Assembly (NCBI RefSeq): GCF_002878395.1
Contig: NC_061118.1
Location: forward strand, 426,370 to 490,369
Reading direction: 5' to 3'
From: Capsicum annuum
Lineage: Eukaryota > Streptophyta > Magnoliopsida > Solanales > Solanaceae
Length of the DNA: 64,000 nucleotides
Shown here: positions 10,401 to 21,600 of the stretch, piece by piece
Position numbering within the stretch: position 1 is the stretch's first letter
How the letters are laid out: each line of letters opens with the position of its first letter
Translations under genes and position numbers: made by a program
Notes under the pieces: model-generated
What the model saw: the letters and a program-made list of their open reading frames with translations, nothing else
Databases searched by the model: none
Told to the model about the DNA's origin: nothing

Positions 10401-11430
10401 TTATTTTTAATATATCAAGAGAAGACATTTTTTTTTCATGCTTTATATTTAGCATTAATTACTTATTCTTCATATCATTTTTCAATACTTATAATACTTA
10501 ACATCAATTTTTCATATGTAAAAAATCTTCACAAAGCATAAGACTTTTCAAGAATTCAAGGTCTACATCAATTATCACTCTTATAGACTTTGAGAAACGG
10601 ACAGTTTGGTAGAGTCCAAAGAAAGTCCCCACTCCAACTTCTAAACACGTTCTTCGAAAATTGGTTTCATCAAACTCGAGTTGTCTTCGTCAAACTTTTC
10701 TTCCTTCTTAAAATAAAGGGCAGCCTGGTGCACAAAGCATTTTGTGTTAGTAGGATTAAAAGAAAGTCCCAGCCCAAAAAGCGTGATGTACATAGTCTAA
10801 TATATTGCAAGCATTAATAACTACTTCCGTGGCTCGATCATTTCCAAAACTTTCTAAAAGTCTATTCTCTCTTCATTTTGCAGAGAAAATACATGTGCAT
10901 TGTTGTAGTCAAGGTCTCTACCCCAAGTTTTGGTGCATTGACTTGAGACTTTTGTTTCCATTACTTCACTTCATACTATCAAGTGATTTGAAATTCAATT
11001 ACAACAAACTTTCTATTATAATCACGGAGTAAATATCTACAAAGTTAAGATAAGTGAATAATATGCGGCAAAGCAACGTGATATCGTTAAAAGAAAAATT
11101 ATCACGTTGATATATATCATTTGAAGTTGAATGGAATTTAAGTAATTAACACTATGTACCTTGAACACGTTAGAGGGAAATGTCTTGCAGTTAATATGGT
11201 ATGTACATGTTGAGATGATTACAGTTATTTTTTCGATATAAAACTATTCACCGAAAATGACTTGGTGACCTTCGTGGAATTGCTTACTCCAAAGCAGTAG
11301 TTGTAGATTTTTTCTTTGCTTGATTTCTACTATATATACCTCATTAAAATTATTGAATAGACACACAAAGCAAACATTTCTTGATTTCTTCTCTACCAAC
11401 TTAATTAGTTTTCATCATTTTAGTGCAGCA
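10401..11430 (+). promoter_or_regulatory. Upstream region of Hcr9-like pseudogene A
   Basis: From about 10531 the sequence matches other Hcr9 flanks (32262-32420 and 6310-6500). From about 10976 to the start codon it matches the promoter of gene B (41100-41347). A TATA box, TATATATA, sits at 11331, about 100 bases before the ATG, with the matching CTATATATAT at 41241 in gene B. The leader 'cttctctaccaacttaatt' is nearly identical in both. 10401-10530 is AT-rich and unassigned. Confidence 0.7.
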
Positions 11431-12044
11431 ATGGATTGTGTAAAACTTGTACTATTTTGTATGCTATATTCCTTTCTCTGTCAAAGTGGTTTCTCCTCAT
11501 CCTTACCTCATTTCTGCCCCAAACATCAAGCTCTTGCTCTTCTACAATTCAAGCACATGTTTATCATTAATCCTAATGCTTTGGATTACTGTAGTCCTCT
11601 TAATCCGTCAACTCTTTCATGGAACAAGAGCAAAGATTGTTGCTCATGGGATGGAGTTCATTGTGAGAAGACGACGGGACAAGTAATTAAGCTTGACCTC
11701 TATTGCAGCGGACTTCAAGGCAAATTTCATTCCAACAGTAGTCTGTTTCAGCTCTCCAATCACAGATGGATTGATTTATCTTATAATGATTTTTACGGGT
11801 TGCTCATTTCACCTAAATTCGGTGAGTTATCTAGCTTGACGGATCTTGATTTGTTGTGTTCAGGTTTTACAGGTGTAATCCCAGCAGAAATCTCTCACCT
11901 TTCTAAATTACAAGTTCTTAGTATATCGAGTGATGATCCATATGGGCTTAGACTTGGATCTTACAGCTTTGAACTGCTCCTTAAGAACTTGACCCAATTA
12001 AGAGAGCTTGACCTTGACTCTGTGAACATCTCTTCCACCAATCC
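11431..12044 (+). pseudogene. Hcr9-like: Hcr9/Cf-9-like receptor-like protein A, 5' segment
   Basis: Encodes the N-terminus of a Cf-9/Hcr9-type receptor-like protein, an extracellular leucine-rich-repeat immune receptor without a kinase. It has a signal peptide (MDCVKLVLFCMLYSFLCQ), the cysteine-paired LRR N-terminal cap (LSWNKSKDCCSWDGVHCE) and the first repeats (SLTDLDLLCSGFTGVIPAEI). I chose the ATG at 11431 because gene B and the Cf family start at the same MDCVKLV. An in-frame upstream ATG at 11320 lies over the TATA box and is unlikely. The segment is cut in the codons for T-N-P by a retroelement at 12045. Fragments at 15677-16186 and 28311-29382 continue it. Confidence 0.9.
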
Positions 12045-12299
12045 TATTATGAATTTAACCAAGATGGAGGTCCTATTTACAAAGATGTCAAATTACATTT
12101 GGCACCCCGGGAAGATGTCTATATATAGTAGAGGAATATAATCTATTAGAGGAATGTTATGAAGTTGTCTTTTATTTTCTTAGTAGTTTTAACATTCTGG
12201 AATCTCCCTTTTCTATTTTCCTTTTATTTCTATGATGAATTCTTATTTCAATGTATGTGAATATGAATCTCCTTACCAATATGATTCCCCATCGTTACA
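12045..12299 (+). repeat. 5' LTR of the 3.6-kb element
   Basis: Direct repeat of 15422-15676. It contains a TATA-like TCTATATATAGTAGAGG (12119-12135), the likely promoter, and ends in GTTACA. Confidence 0.9.
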
Positions 12300-12552
12300 A
12301 TGGTGCTTTCATTGTCCCTCATCTACCAAATGGGTATCATCTTCCTTTCAAACTCCTCCAGCCCCATACAACCAGCAATTTCTTACTGCCCCTTCATCAC
12401 GGAGCCCCATTTAGCCACCTGCAATTTTGGAGAAGATCTACGCTTCCCTTAAAATTGTGCAGGATGCAGTGGTAGAGTCGCAAGAACGTAGCAAACGTAT
12501 CCTCTCATCTATTTTCCATGTGCGATCAATGTTGCAGGAGGAGATGTAATCG

Positions 12553-13743
12553 AACTCCACTTCCATTGATGCTCCAGAGATTTTAGATGCTATAAATATC
12601 ACCTCTGTACAAGAGTCAACTTACATTGATAGTAACACCGAGGTGGCTGATATAGTGAAATCCCATTTTGATTCAGAGCTTCCTGTTCTTGGTGTTGGAG
12701 ATAAAATACCGCAATATGTTTTTCCTGATGTGCTGTCCAGTGCTTCTATTGATGCTACCAAGCTCAAATTCTCACCTCTCTCTTTCTCAGTTAAGGGACC
12801 ACTAGAGTTTGACTGCAAGGTGTTCGATAGAGTGCCGCAGAGGGATATTTCTGCAAAATTTCATAGTCCTAGTGCACCTATTGTCTCGCTTCCACCTGTT
12901 TTGAGCATTAATGATTGCAAGTGGGTGGATACTGGGCAGTTAAGTGATTCATTTGACAGGCACCAATACAACCAAATTAAGCTCTTAGGTTGTTCTCTTC
13001 TTTTGATTAATCCTTTAAGTTCCTCATCAAATGCACCTAAACTGTTCGATAAACTGGCTGAAAAAAGTAGATGGCTTTCCATGTTTCATCACTCTGAATA
13101 TATAGGTGAGGTTGAAGTGCTAATTGAATGTAGTGATAATCTTACAAGTTTTTGTAATTCCTACAAGCTATTGGGTATAACTCTAGAGAACTCATTTTTG
13201 TATTCTCTTGATCGGGCTGCTACTTCTCGTGTGGAGAGGTACGCAATTGATCAATTCAGGCATGTTAGGGCCAACTGCAAGAGGGATATTAGTGTGGAGA
13301 GGTACATATTTGAGAACGCAAATGTTTTTAGTGGTAATTTCAGATCTTATATCTATCCATTGTCTGATAATATGGCACGTGCAACAACTTTATCTTTATT
13401 GATTGAGCTCTGTTCATCCGAACAAGTAGAACCAGGCTTTCCTCTTCGGTTGCCTTGTGACTTTAGGTATAAGATTGGAAATCTTACACGGCAAATAAAT
13501 CTAGAATTGGTGATTTCTCAGCCTGCACGAATACTTGAATGGATTGATTCTCTCAAGGTTTGGACGTCACTTTCACCTCGACAAGAACAAGTTGAAGGAA
13601 TTTCGAGCTTGTTGGTCAGATTGAAGGATTGTCTGACTATGATTATGACTCATGCGTGGTATATGTACCTAACGGCAAATTCTTGTCAAGCATTGGCCCA
13701 ACAGATGTCAAGTATTGGGAGAGATATACAGGACCCGACTTAG
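12553..13743 (+). CDS. Retroelement-carried ORF, first part, unknown product
   Basis: An open frame of about 390 codons (first ATG-like start near 12643, but the frame is open from about 12553). The segment just before it (ILEKIYASLKIVQDAVVESQ, 12423-12480) looks like a short coiled coil such as gag proteins carry. The rest, including EKSRWLSMFHHSEYIGEVE, VERYAIDQFRHVRANCKRDI and LSLLIELCSSEQVEPGFPL, matches no family I recognise. The frame shifts by one near 13630-13740 into the next ORF. It may be a diverged gag, a captured host gene, or both. Confidence 0.45.
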   Translation, partial: NSTSIDAPEILDAINITSVQESTYIDSNTEVADIVKSHFDSELPVLGVGDKIPQYVFPDVLSSASIDATKLKFSPLSFSVKGPLEFDCKVFDRVPQRDISAKFHSPSAPIVSLPPVLSINDCKWVDTGQLSDSFDRHQYNQIKLLGCSLLLINPLSSSSNAPKLFDKLAEKSRWLSMFHHSEYIGEVEVLIECSDNLTSFCNSYKLLGITLENSFLYSLDRAATSRVERYAIDQFRHVRANCKRDISVERYIFENANVFSGNFRSYIYPLSDNMARATTLSLLIELCSSEQVEPGFPLRLPCDFRYKIGNLTRQINLELVISQPARILEWIDSLKVWTSLSPRQEQVEGISSLLVRLKDCLTMIMTHAWYMYLTANSCQALAQQMSSIGRDIQDPT

Positions 13744-15323
13744 TGAAAGAGTGGAGGAAACATCTTGACATAATACTTCCAATGTTAGTGACTTCTATAC
13801 AGGTGACTTATGGAGCATAGATTATGGCCTGTTTTGTGGATGGTAAGATTTTAAAAACTACAGTGCTACATAATGAGATGGTTGTGCAAGAAATTAAATC
13901 AAATATTGTGCTATGCACCAATCAGATTCATGAATTTGGAAATGAATATATGCGATTGGAAGTTGGTTTTGTGTTGGTTGCTGGAAGTACTTGGCTCGAG
14001 GTGCAAACTTTTTCTTATTCCTCAACAGCTTTTCTTATTTTTATCAGGTTTTCAATCCATACCTTTGATCCTGGTATACTCAATATCCATATAACTGATG
14101 ATATCGACCTGGCCATGCGTACACATACTAGTATTCCTGCTACATATTATTTAATTGCTATACTGGGGCTTGAGCAACTTGGTGGCCTTGTGATGGAAGA
14201 AGTAGGCACTGATGCATTTGTAAATTTTGATAAAATGACCAAGTCCAGTGCTCAAGTGTTCTTGTTATCTGAAACGGTGATGTTTGACATTCACAAATCA
14301 AATGGTCCTTTGTCTGTTGTAGTTAAGAAGTGCATTTTGATGTTCTTTGAAATATCAGAGAATAGAACGGAACACAACAATTTGTATGAAGCAATTTCCA
14401 AGAACATCCAGTTCGGTATCCTTCTTGCAACAAATAGTTTGGCTCTTAGCTCTGTGATTCTTGAACACTCAATAATGGACTTAGTCGCTAAGCTTGCATC
14501 TGGATTGACACGTGCTTTTGGTCTATCAATGTCTCTTTCATATCTTACTGTTGATGTTGTTTCTCACATGCTCATCTATGCCTACACAACTATTCTAGTA
14601 ATTTTCACAAAGACCAAATACTCCTTCCAAAATATCACAGGAATGCAAGAGTACGTGAAGGACCCAAGCAAGTTTACTACGATTACTCTAGCTCCAGTTC
14701 CTGCTACTTCTTGTGACCCTTATGGTACCCAGACTTGGCGCAAACCACTTGAGACTACTGATGCAGAAGAAAAAGAAAAGCAATATTCCATGATTGGTAG
14801 TAAAGATGTCTTGACCCATCACCCTCGTTTCCATGTTTCTCAGTATAAGTTTCATTTTTGCAAAGCAGAAATATTTGTGGAGAATTACTCCAGATCCTGG
14901 AATCATTTTTCATCATTTATGTGCACATGTAATTGGTGGCACATTAAACTTTCTTATCTGGAGAAAACATGGATTCAACTCTTGTGACTTTTAAATGATG
15001 CTTTCCCATGGATTTCTAGTAAGTTGGTTTTGAAAGTGCCTATACGTTGGGGTGCTTCTTGGATTACAGAGATCCTACATGTGCTAATGCCACCAATACA
15101 AACTGCTTTAGAGGAATCTGATCCAACTATTAACAGTGATCTTAACTCAAAGCTCCATCAAGTGTTCAATGTTTGCCCTTTGGTTCTACCATCTTCTCTT
15201 TCCAAGGAACTCTTTGGTGATTATCTTGTTAGATGTGGATACATCCTCTGGTTTGAAAAGCAAAAAGAAGGATCAATGTTGGAAGTTGCTTTGGATAATA
15301 AAGCTTTTGAGGAATTCTTTTAG
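13629..15323 (+). pseudogene. Retroelement-carried ORF, second part, with ribosomal P0-like segment
   Basis: One frame runs from 13629 to 15323 with only two stops (13818-13820 and 14985-14987). Residues encoded at about 14404-14706 resemble the C-terminal half of 60S acidic ribosomal protein P0. DLVAKLASG is followed by a LSMSLSYLTV segment, then HMLIYAY, then KYSF, and then QEYVKDPSKF followed by an Ala-Pro stretch. This is the order and spacing of P0 (DLVEKFAAG, SYPT, HMFLNAYKN, YSFPQA, VKEFLKDPSKF). The rest is unrecognised. P0 forms the base of the ribosomal stalk. This copy is far too diverged to act as P0, which suggests an old capture travelling in a still-mobile element. Confidence 0.5.
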
Positions 15324-15421
15324 GTTGTTAACACTGACAAAGAGAAACATAACAACACCATGGTCTCTGTACGACTATACTCGAACCTTGAGGACAAGGT
15401 TCTTATTGAGGGTGGGAGAAT

Positions 15422-15676
15422 TTTTATGAATTTAACCAAGATGGAGGTCCTATTTGCAAAGATGTCAAATTACATTTGGGACCCCGGGAAGATGTCTATA
15501 TATAGTAGAGGAATATAATCTATTAGAGGAATGTTATGAAGTTGTCTTTTATTTTCTTAGTAGTTTTAACATTCTGGAATCTCCCTTTTCTATTTTCCTT
15601 TTGTTTCTATGATGAATTCTTATTTCAATGTATGTGAATATGAATCTCCTTACCAATATGATTCCCCGTCGTTACA
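15422..15676 (+). repeat. 3' LTR of the 3.6-kb element
   Basis: Matches 12045-12299 with about five substitutions. Preceded by the purine tract at 15408-15421 and followed by target-site copy AATCC. Confidence 0.9.
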
Positions 15677-16186
15677 AATCCTCTGAATTTCTCTTCTTAT
15701 TTAACTACTCTACGGCTTTCGCATACACAGTTATGTGGGGTATTTCCCGAAAGAGTTTTCCAACTTACAATACCTTTATTTATCGTCCAATTCCCTAACT
15801 GGTCCAATTCCATCCAACGTAAGTGGACTCCAAAACCTACAATACCTCGACTTGTCATCAAACTACTTGAATGGGACTATACCTTCCTGGATATTCTCCC
15901 TCCCATCACTAGAATATTTTGACTTTAGCAATAACTCTTTCAATGGAAAAATTCAGGAGTTCAAGTCCAAAACATTGTTTTACGTTATTCTAAAACAAAA
16001 TCAGTTGCAAGGTCCTATTCCAAAGTCACTCCTAGACCAGAAGGACCTAGAAATTCTTATTCTTTCCCAAAATAATTTCAGCGGACAGATTGCTTCAGCC
16101 ATCTACAATCTGAAAACACTGATGCTGTTAGATTTGGGAAGAAATCATTTGAACGGAACAATCCCACATTGCTTGGGTGAGATGAG
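15677..16186 (+). pseudogene. Hcr9-like: Hcr9-like A, middle LRR segment
   Basis: Continues the LRR domain with repeats such as LQYLYLSSNSLTGPIPSNVS, NLQYLDLSSNYLNGTIPS and LMLLDLGRNHLNGTIPHCL. Against gene B there is an 8-bp deletion near 15766 (gene B has gacctttc between 'gttttc' and 'caactt'), which shifts the frame. This lesion is independent of the two insertions. The segment ends inside the codons GEM at 16186, where a solo LTR is inserted. Confidence 0.9.
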
Positions 16187-16359
16187 TGTAGACACCTAAT
16201 TTTGTCCTTCCCAAATTCAATTTTATTCATTTTTACCTCACTTTATTAGACACACTCATCCATTTAACTATACCCCACAAAAATACAAAAAAAATAGAAC
16301 CCTTACCAAAATTCCTAACAAATCTTATCCTAACCAACTCACCCTACCCCACCTACCCT

Positions 16360-18656
16360 TGTAACACCCCGCATTTCGGGCTAGAATAAAAACCATGACT
16401 CTGATGCGTTGATAATCCCAGATCCTTAAATACTATGCCAATATGACATGTTAATTATTTGCATAGTATGTGAATCCATTCAAGCTTGAATTTAGACCAT
16501 AGAGGTCCTTTGACTCAAGGACGAGTTGAAAACTACTTCGATCGATTAAGTTTAAGTGGACATTATAATTTGTGTCAACTTCTATCGACCATGACCCTTT
16601 GTATATGTCGAATTAGTGAGCCTACTATGTGTAAAATGAAAGGTTTTCGATTTAGCTTTCCAACGATACCAATTTTGCTAAAATCCGGCACCCGAGCAAG
16701 AAGTTATGGCCTTTCAAAGTAGAATGCGTCGCCTAACCAATCGCACATGGCCACTGGAAAGCATATGCGATAGCATAGGCGGCGCCTCTGTAAATATAGG
16801 AGATATCATAGGTGGAGCCTATGTAAATATAGGCGATATCATATGCGGCGCCTATGTAATGGTTTCAAGTGACTTAAACACTCCGTTTTGGGGGCAAAAT
16901 GGTCCTTTTCCTAACCTTATTCAGCCATAAACACGAAATTCAGTTCCCAATTCTCCAAATACATCCACATTCATCTAAAAATTCTCAAGAACACTCCCAA
17001 GGGTTTCAAACTAAAAACCCAAATAAATCAAGATTCAACCGTGGGTTTTCAAAAGTGATTAGAGATTCAAAATCCCCAATCCACAGGCTTCAAGCACCCA
17101 TTATTTTTCGAAATAGAGGTACGCAGGGTTTTCCTAAATTCTCATGGGCATAGAAAAATCATGTTTTAGAATCGGGTTTTTGAATCTATGTATATATTCA
17201 TGTATTAAATGTTTTAACATCATTGTTTTGGTCTTTTGACCTTCCCTAAAGTGATTTGAGAATATGAATGTATGAAACCATGTATTTAAGAATAATTCTT
17301 ATTGAGAGCATGATTTTAGGTGAATTCCCTCATATTATGAATTTTTTCAGATTTCTCATAGCATATGAATTGTTTTGCAATGCATCCTTGAAAATCACTA
17401 TATGAAATGATTGAACTCTTATTATGATTTAAAGGTGGTTTTAAATCACTAAAGAGGGAATCTAGCATGAATGCTTAATGTTCATAATGCATGTAATGAA
17501 AGAGTGCATGGATTTGCTAAAGGCACTAGACCACCATATGTTGATGAAGTTTTTGCATGATTTTGACTTGAGTTTTGAAACACAAAACCTTCTATATCAG
17601 TTGTATGTTTTTGGTGGTCTAAATTATGCTTTAAATGAAAGATTTAGCTTAATATATTATGGCTCAAAAATCATGACTTGTAAGTCTTGGTATAACGATA
17701 CCAATTCAGACTAATGCCATATCAGACTCAGACTAATAGATATTTCAGACTATCATTATTTTAGACATTCAGAATATTGCATGTATAGAAAAGGTTAAAA
17801 ATGGGCATACAAAGATGTTAGGTGGTTCCCTGATGAGGGATTGAGTTCAAGCAACTCATTGCCTAAAATTTTGGTTTGCCGACCAGGGTATATTATTATA
17901 CGCTGACTTAAGTGTCGTGTGGCGTATCAGATTTAGGAACTCCAACCCTTGCGGTATACTCGGGTTGGGGGCTTTCCCGCCGAGTCAATGGAGGATTCCA
18001 TATCACTCGTGGAATATGATACTTGTAGGGGATACCACCTAACTCAGAATTAATACACAGATCAAAGTTTGAGATTTACAGACAGGTTACATGTTTTCAG
18101 AAGATGCCCATGTGTTTTCAGAAACTATTTTATGCATAATGTTTGATGAAAATTTGCTCTCACATATTATTTATATATATATATATATGTTCAATTACTC
18201 TATTTTTGATTGCTTCGCATGCCAGTACATTTGTGCTGACCCCCCCTACTTCCAGGTTTTGAGACACAGTCTAAGGGTCCAGATAAATAGTAGATATTTT
18301 AGATTGCAGATCAGATTGTGCAGGGGTGAGCCTTCTATATTCCAGAAGGCCTGTTTACTTTCAGATATTTATCTTTAGTCATGTTTTGGTCTACTGGGGG
18401 CTTGTCCCAGTTATTCAGATAGTATGTCAGTTGAGATTTTGCAGATTGTTGCAGATGTTTATTAAATATTGTTGGGCATGCTTTTAGGCCTTTAACTATT
18501 TTAAATTGTTAACCATGTTTTCATATTATTGTTTCTATTCCGTATTACTTTGATCATATGAATTATGTGCATGATTACCAGATAGACAGAGGGCATTCCG
18601 GGCCTTCGGGTTTAGGAATGCTCGTCACGGCCAGGGCCCCGGTTCGGGTCGTGACA
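16360..18656 (+). repeat. 5' LTR of nested gypsy element
   Basis: About 2.3 kb, TGTAACACCCC...GGTCGTGACA. It includes a 33-bp minisatellite (16767-16856), a TA run (18169-18188), and the conserved blocks 'aaagagtgcatgg', 'ctactgggggc' and 'gccccggttcggg'. Confidence 0.9.
16767..16856 (+). repeat. 33-bp minisatellite in LTR, 2.7 copies
   Basis: Units at 16767-16799, 16800-16832 and 16833-16856 (partial). The unit core is gatagcataggcggcgcct with 'atgtaaatatag'. The same array has 4.7 copies in the 3' LTR (23268-23423). The terminal partial unit is the same variant in both. Confidence 0.9.
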
Positions 18657-18660
18657 AACT

Positions 18661-18672
18661 TGGTATCAGATC
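18661..18672 (+). other. Primer-binding site
   Basis: TGGTATCAGATC four bases after the LTR end, close to the initiator tRNA-Met complement TGGTATCAGAGC used by many plant LTR retrotransposons. Confidence 0.85.
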
Positions 18673-21600
18673 ATGGTTCATAGTCCCAGGGTGTCTGCGA
18701 AATCGCGTCGGGTAGATTCTTGTTTATGGGTGTGTAGCACGCCACACTTATAAGTAAGAGGCTACGAGGCATTTAGGAATGTCTCTCTTTCTTCATGTTC
18801 TAGTTCGTGCTATAGAGTTAGAATGTTCCTCCTTCATACTCTAATTCGTGCTATGGTGTCACCCATACTAAAAGAAAAGTTATCCTAATTTCTTCCTCAC
18901 TCTGGTGTTTCCAGATATTCTCTAATTATCTAGCAAAAATTTCAGAAGTCCCATAAAGGACGGGAGAGGAGTTCCCTAGAGTAAAATTGTGTCCTCGTTC
19001 TTATGAGGCGTTCAGTTAAGACAAGAGTAAGATTTGTATTCTTGAGTCATTGAATATTGGGTATCAAGCTTCTATCTCTTGTAATCTTGATATCATTGTG
19101 TTGTTGAAAATGAAAGTCTAGTGAAGCCGTGTGAAACCTATTTCGATTCACTAGCAACTTGTTGTTCATCTTGTTGTTCTAGTGTTTGTTGGAACTTTAT
19201 TTCCACCCGAGTAGTAGTATAAGTTAGAGTGTCGGTGTCATGACCTATTGGTAGTGAAATTAGACCAAGAATTTTGTGATATGAAGTCATAAGGTTAGAG
19301 GACAGAGTGAGGGTGACTTATGTGATTAAATATTTATAGTTGAATAACCGTTGATTGAGAATGATTTACCCTTTCGTGGTGGTAAACCAATATGGTGGTA
19401 CCATTTATGAATTGTATGGTAGACCGTAGAGGAAGTGTTGACTCAGAATGTTATTTGTTTTCTTTCTTTCAAAATAGAGAAAGAGCTAAGGTGGTTATAG
19501 AAACCCCTTATAGGCTATGAATGAAAATGGCTAGATTAGCCAATAGGTTGTAAGTATAGACTCATTGTCATATGGGGTATTTGAAGGTAGTCTAAATGAC
19601 CATTAGGGTAAGTAAGTGTGATGTGAGAAAGCCGTATAAGTAGATAAGATTGTATGGTTACAATATAAGCTTAAGGTTGATCATGTTTATTATGTGAACT
19701 TACCCCTTAACCTTCTTCTCATTGGTAGTTGTAAACTAATACTACTTTTGAGAAAGTATGTAGTACATTTTTGAAGTATTTGGGTAGAATATCCCAATTT
19801 GAAGGATTAGTATATTTATGTTATGTTGCACTCTTCATTGGTTATAAATGATTGATGCTAGACTATAGGCTTGAATTTAAATGATGTGGTGGTGAATAGT
19901 GGCAAGAGATTGATGATACATGTTTTGTGGGATTAGATTTATAAGCTTGATGTGTTAAAATAGTAGGTGCTAATGGATTATGACAAGGAAAACCGTAAGG
20001 TCATGATCGATTATTGTGGTTATGAATTTCTAGTGTACTAGTGCTTCTTGATGTTTATTTCATAGTTTCTAAGTGAGGATTGTGTGTAAGGTTGGTTGTA
20101 AATCATGTTTAGCACTAGACATTAAGTTTGAAATAATTAATGTCCATGGAGGTGGATGTGATGATTTCTTGGTTAATGATACTAGTTATATGGAAGTGAT
20201 CTATAGGCTTGAACAGTGTATGTAAGTGCCTAAAATTATTTGATTCGTAATGAAGTATGATGTTGTATATGTGATATAGAAGTATGCCCAAGGTGGTATG
20301 AAGCTGTAGTATTTTTCTAAGGCTATTACATGTTGTGTGTGGCTACTGGTATCGTTGAGTTGCTAGGTGGAAAAAGACTAGCTAGATGGTATATGGTGTT
20401 CTACATAGCTAAGTTAAGGACCTTTGATTGATAGCGTTGAGCCTTTTGATATGAACTTGATTCTCACGGTAGAGGAAAATAAGTTTGAAGTTGCTATGTT
20501 GGTAGACTACGATAGAAATAGAGTGGCTCATTGAAGACTTGGTGATACCCATGTTAGGTGTTATAATCTAAGCTCGAGTCCTTGAAAGTCATGCTAATAG
20601 AAATAAGAGTAGAGGCACTAGAGGGTGTGCACTTCAACTTTGGGGATACTCATAAAGATTCGAACTTAGTAAGTGTTTGAGTAATAGATGATGACTATTG
20701 GGGTTACAGAATGATAAAGTGTGCCTCAGGAGGTAGTATTAGCAGTGGGCGTTCCACTCTCATATGTGGTCTTTCGGGTTAAGTTTTATTAATTTTGTGT
20801 ATTGTCATATTTCAAAACCCAGAGTGCAGTGAGTGCAGTTAAGTTTAAAGTCTAGTAAAGTATCTCCCAAAAACTTAAGATAATGGCTTGAAGCTAAGGA
20901 GGGGAGATGACTAAGCGAATAACCAAGTAAGACTCTCAGATTCTTGTAGTGATGTCATGATGATATAGAACATCAAAAAGTAAGGGTGAATCTCAACCCA
21001 TTCCTATCTCAGTATTTCTCAGTGATCCTAATACCTACTCATGCTTTACGATTTAGTTCCATGATTAGTTCACATTCATGCATATGATAGAGAGTCATGT
21101 ACTCAGGCTTTATAATGTGCTCCGTTTCTATAACTTATGTTTTACGCCGAATGATTGGCGAGATTCAGCTTATATCCAGGAATACCCTAAATTTAGAGCG
21201 CTTTGGTGAGTCCCTGTTGTTGTTTTTCTATTCCTCAGGCCTCAGATGAGTGTCAAGCTTCATATAGTATCATTCCATGCCTCCAGATCTTATGTTCTAA
21301 CCTTTTTGTGACTCCCCCTTTTGCGATGATAGTGGTGGTGAGTAATAATTCCTTGTTGATGGAAGATCATAGTACGCTTGTTTAGATAAAGCCATAAGTA
21401 TGAAGTAAGATTTGGGGTCATGTTTTTATTTATGTGATGGTTAGTGGAATCTTGCATGTGTATGTTCTTGGGGTAGCTCGTGGGAGTGATTTGATAGTGG
21501 TTTAGAGAATATGTGAAGTATGCTTTTATGAGTGCTTGCTTTGAAGTTCATATGTGGTTATAAAGATAGGCTTGAATGACATGTTGAGATTGTTGTAAAG

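Larger units (their letters stand above)
12045..15676 (+). mobile_element. 3.6-kb LTR retroelement carrying a non-pol ORF, inserted in Hcr9-A
   Basis: Two direct 255-bp LTRs (12045-12299 and 15422-15676) differ at about five positions. Target-site duplication AATCC lies at 12040-12044 and 15677-15681, and the Hcr9 codons continue across it. A primer-binding-site-like TGGTGCTTTCATTG starts at 12301 and a purine tract (gagggtgggagaa) ends at 15421. The body holds a long nearly open plus-strand frame with no recognisable protease, RT or integrase, so the element is non-autonomous. About 2% LTR divergence implies a recent insertion, under a million years or so at commonly used plant LTR rates (inference). 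Confidence 0.9.

Noticed and set aside
11320..11430. Upstream start codon for Hcr9-A
   Set aside because: It lies before the TATA box, and gene B and the known family start at MDCVKLV.
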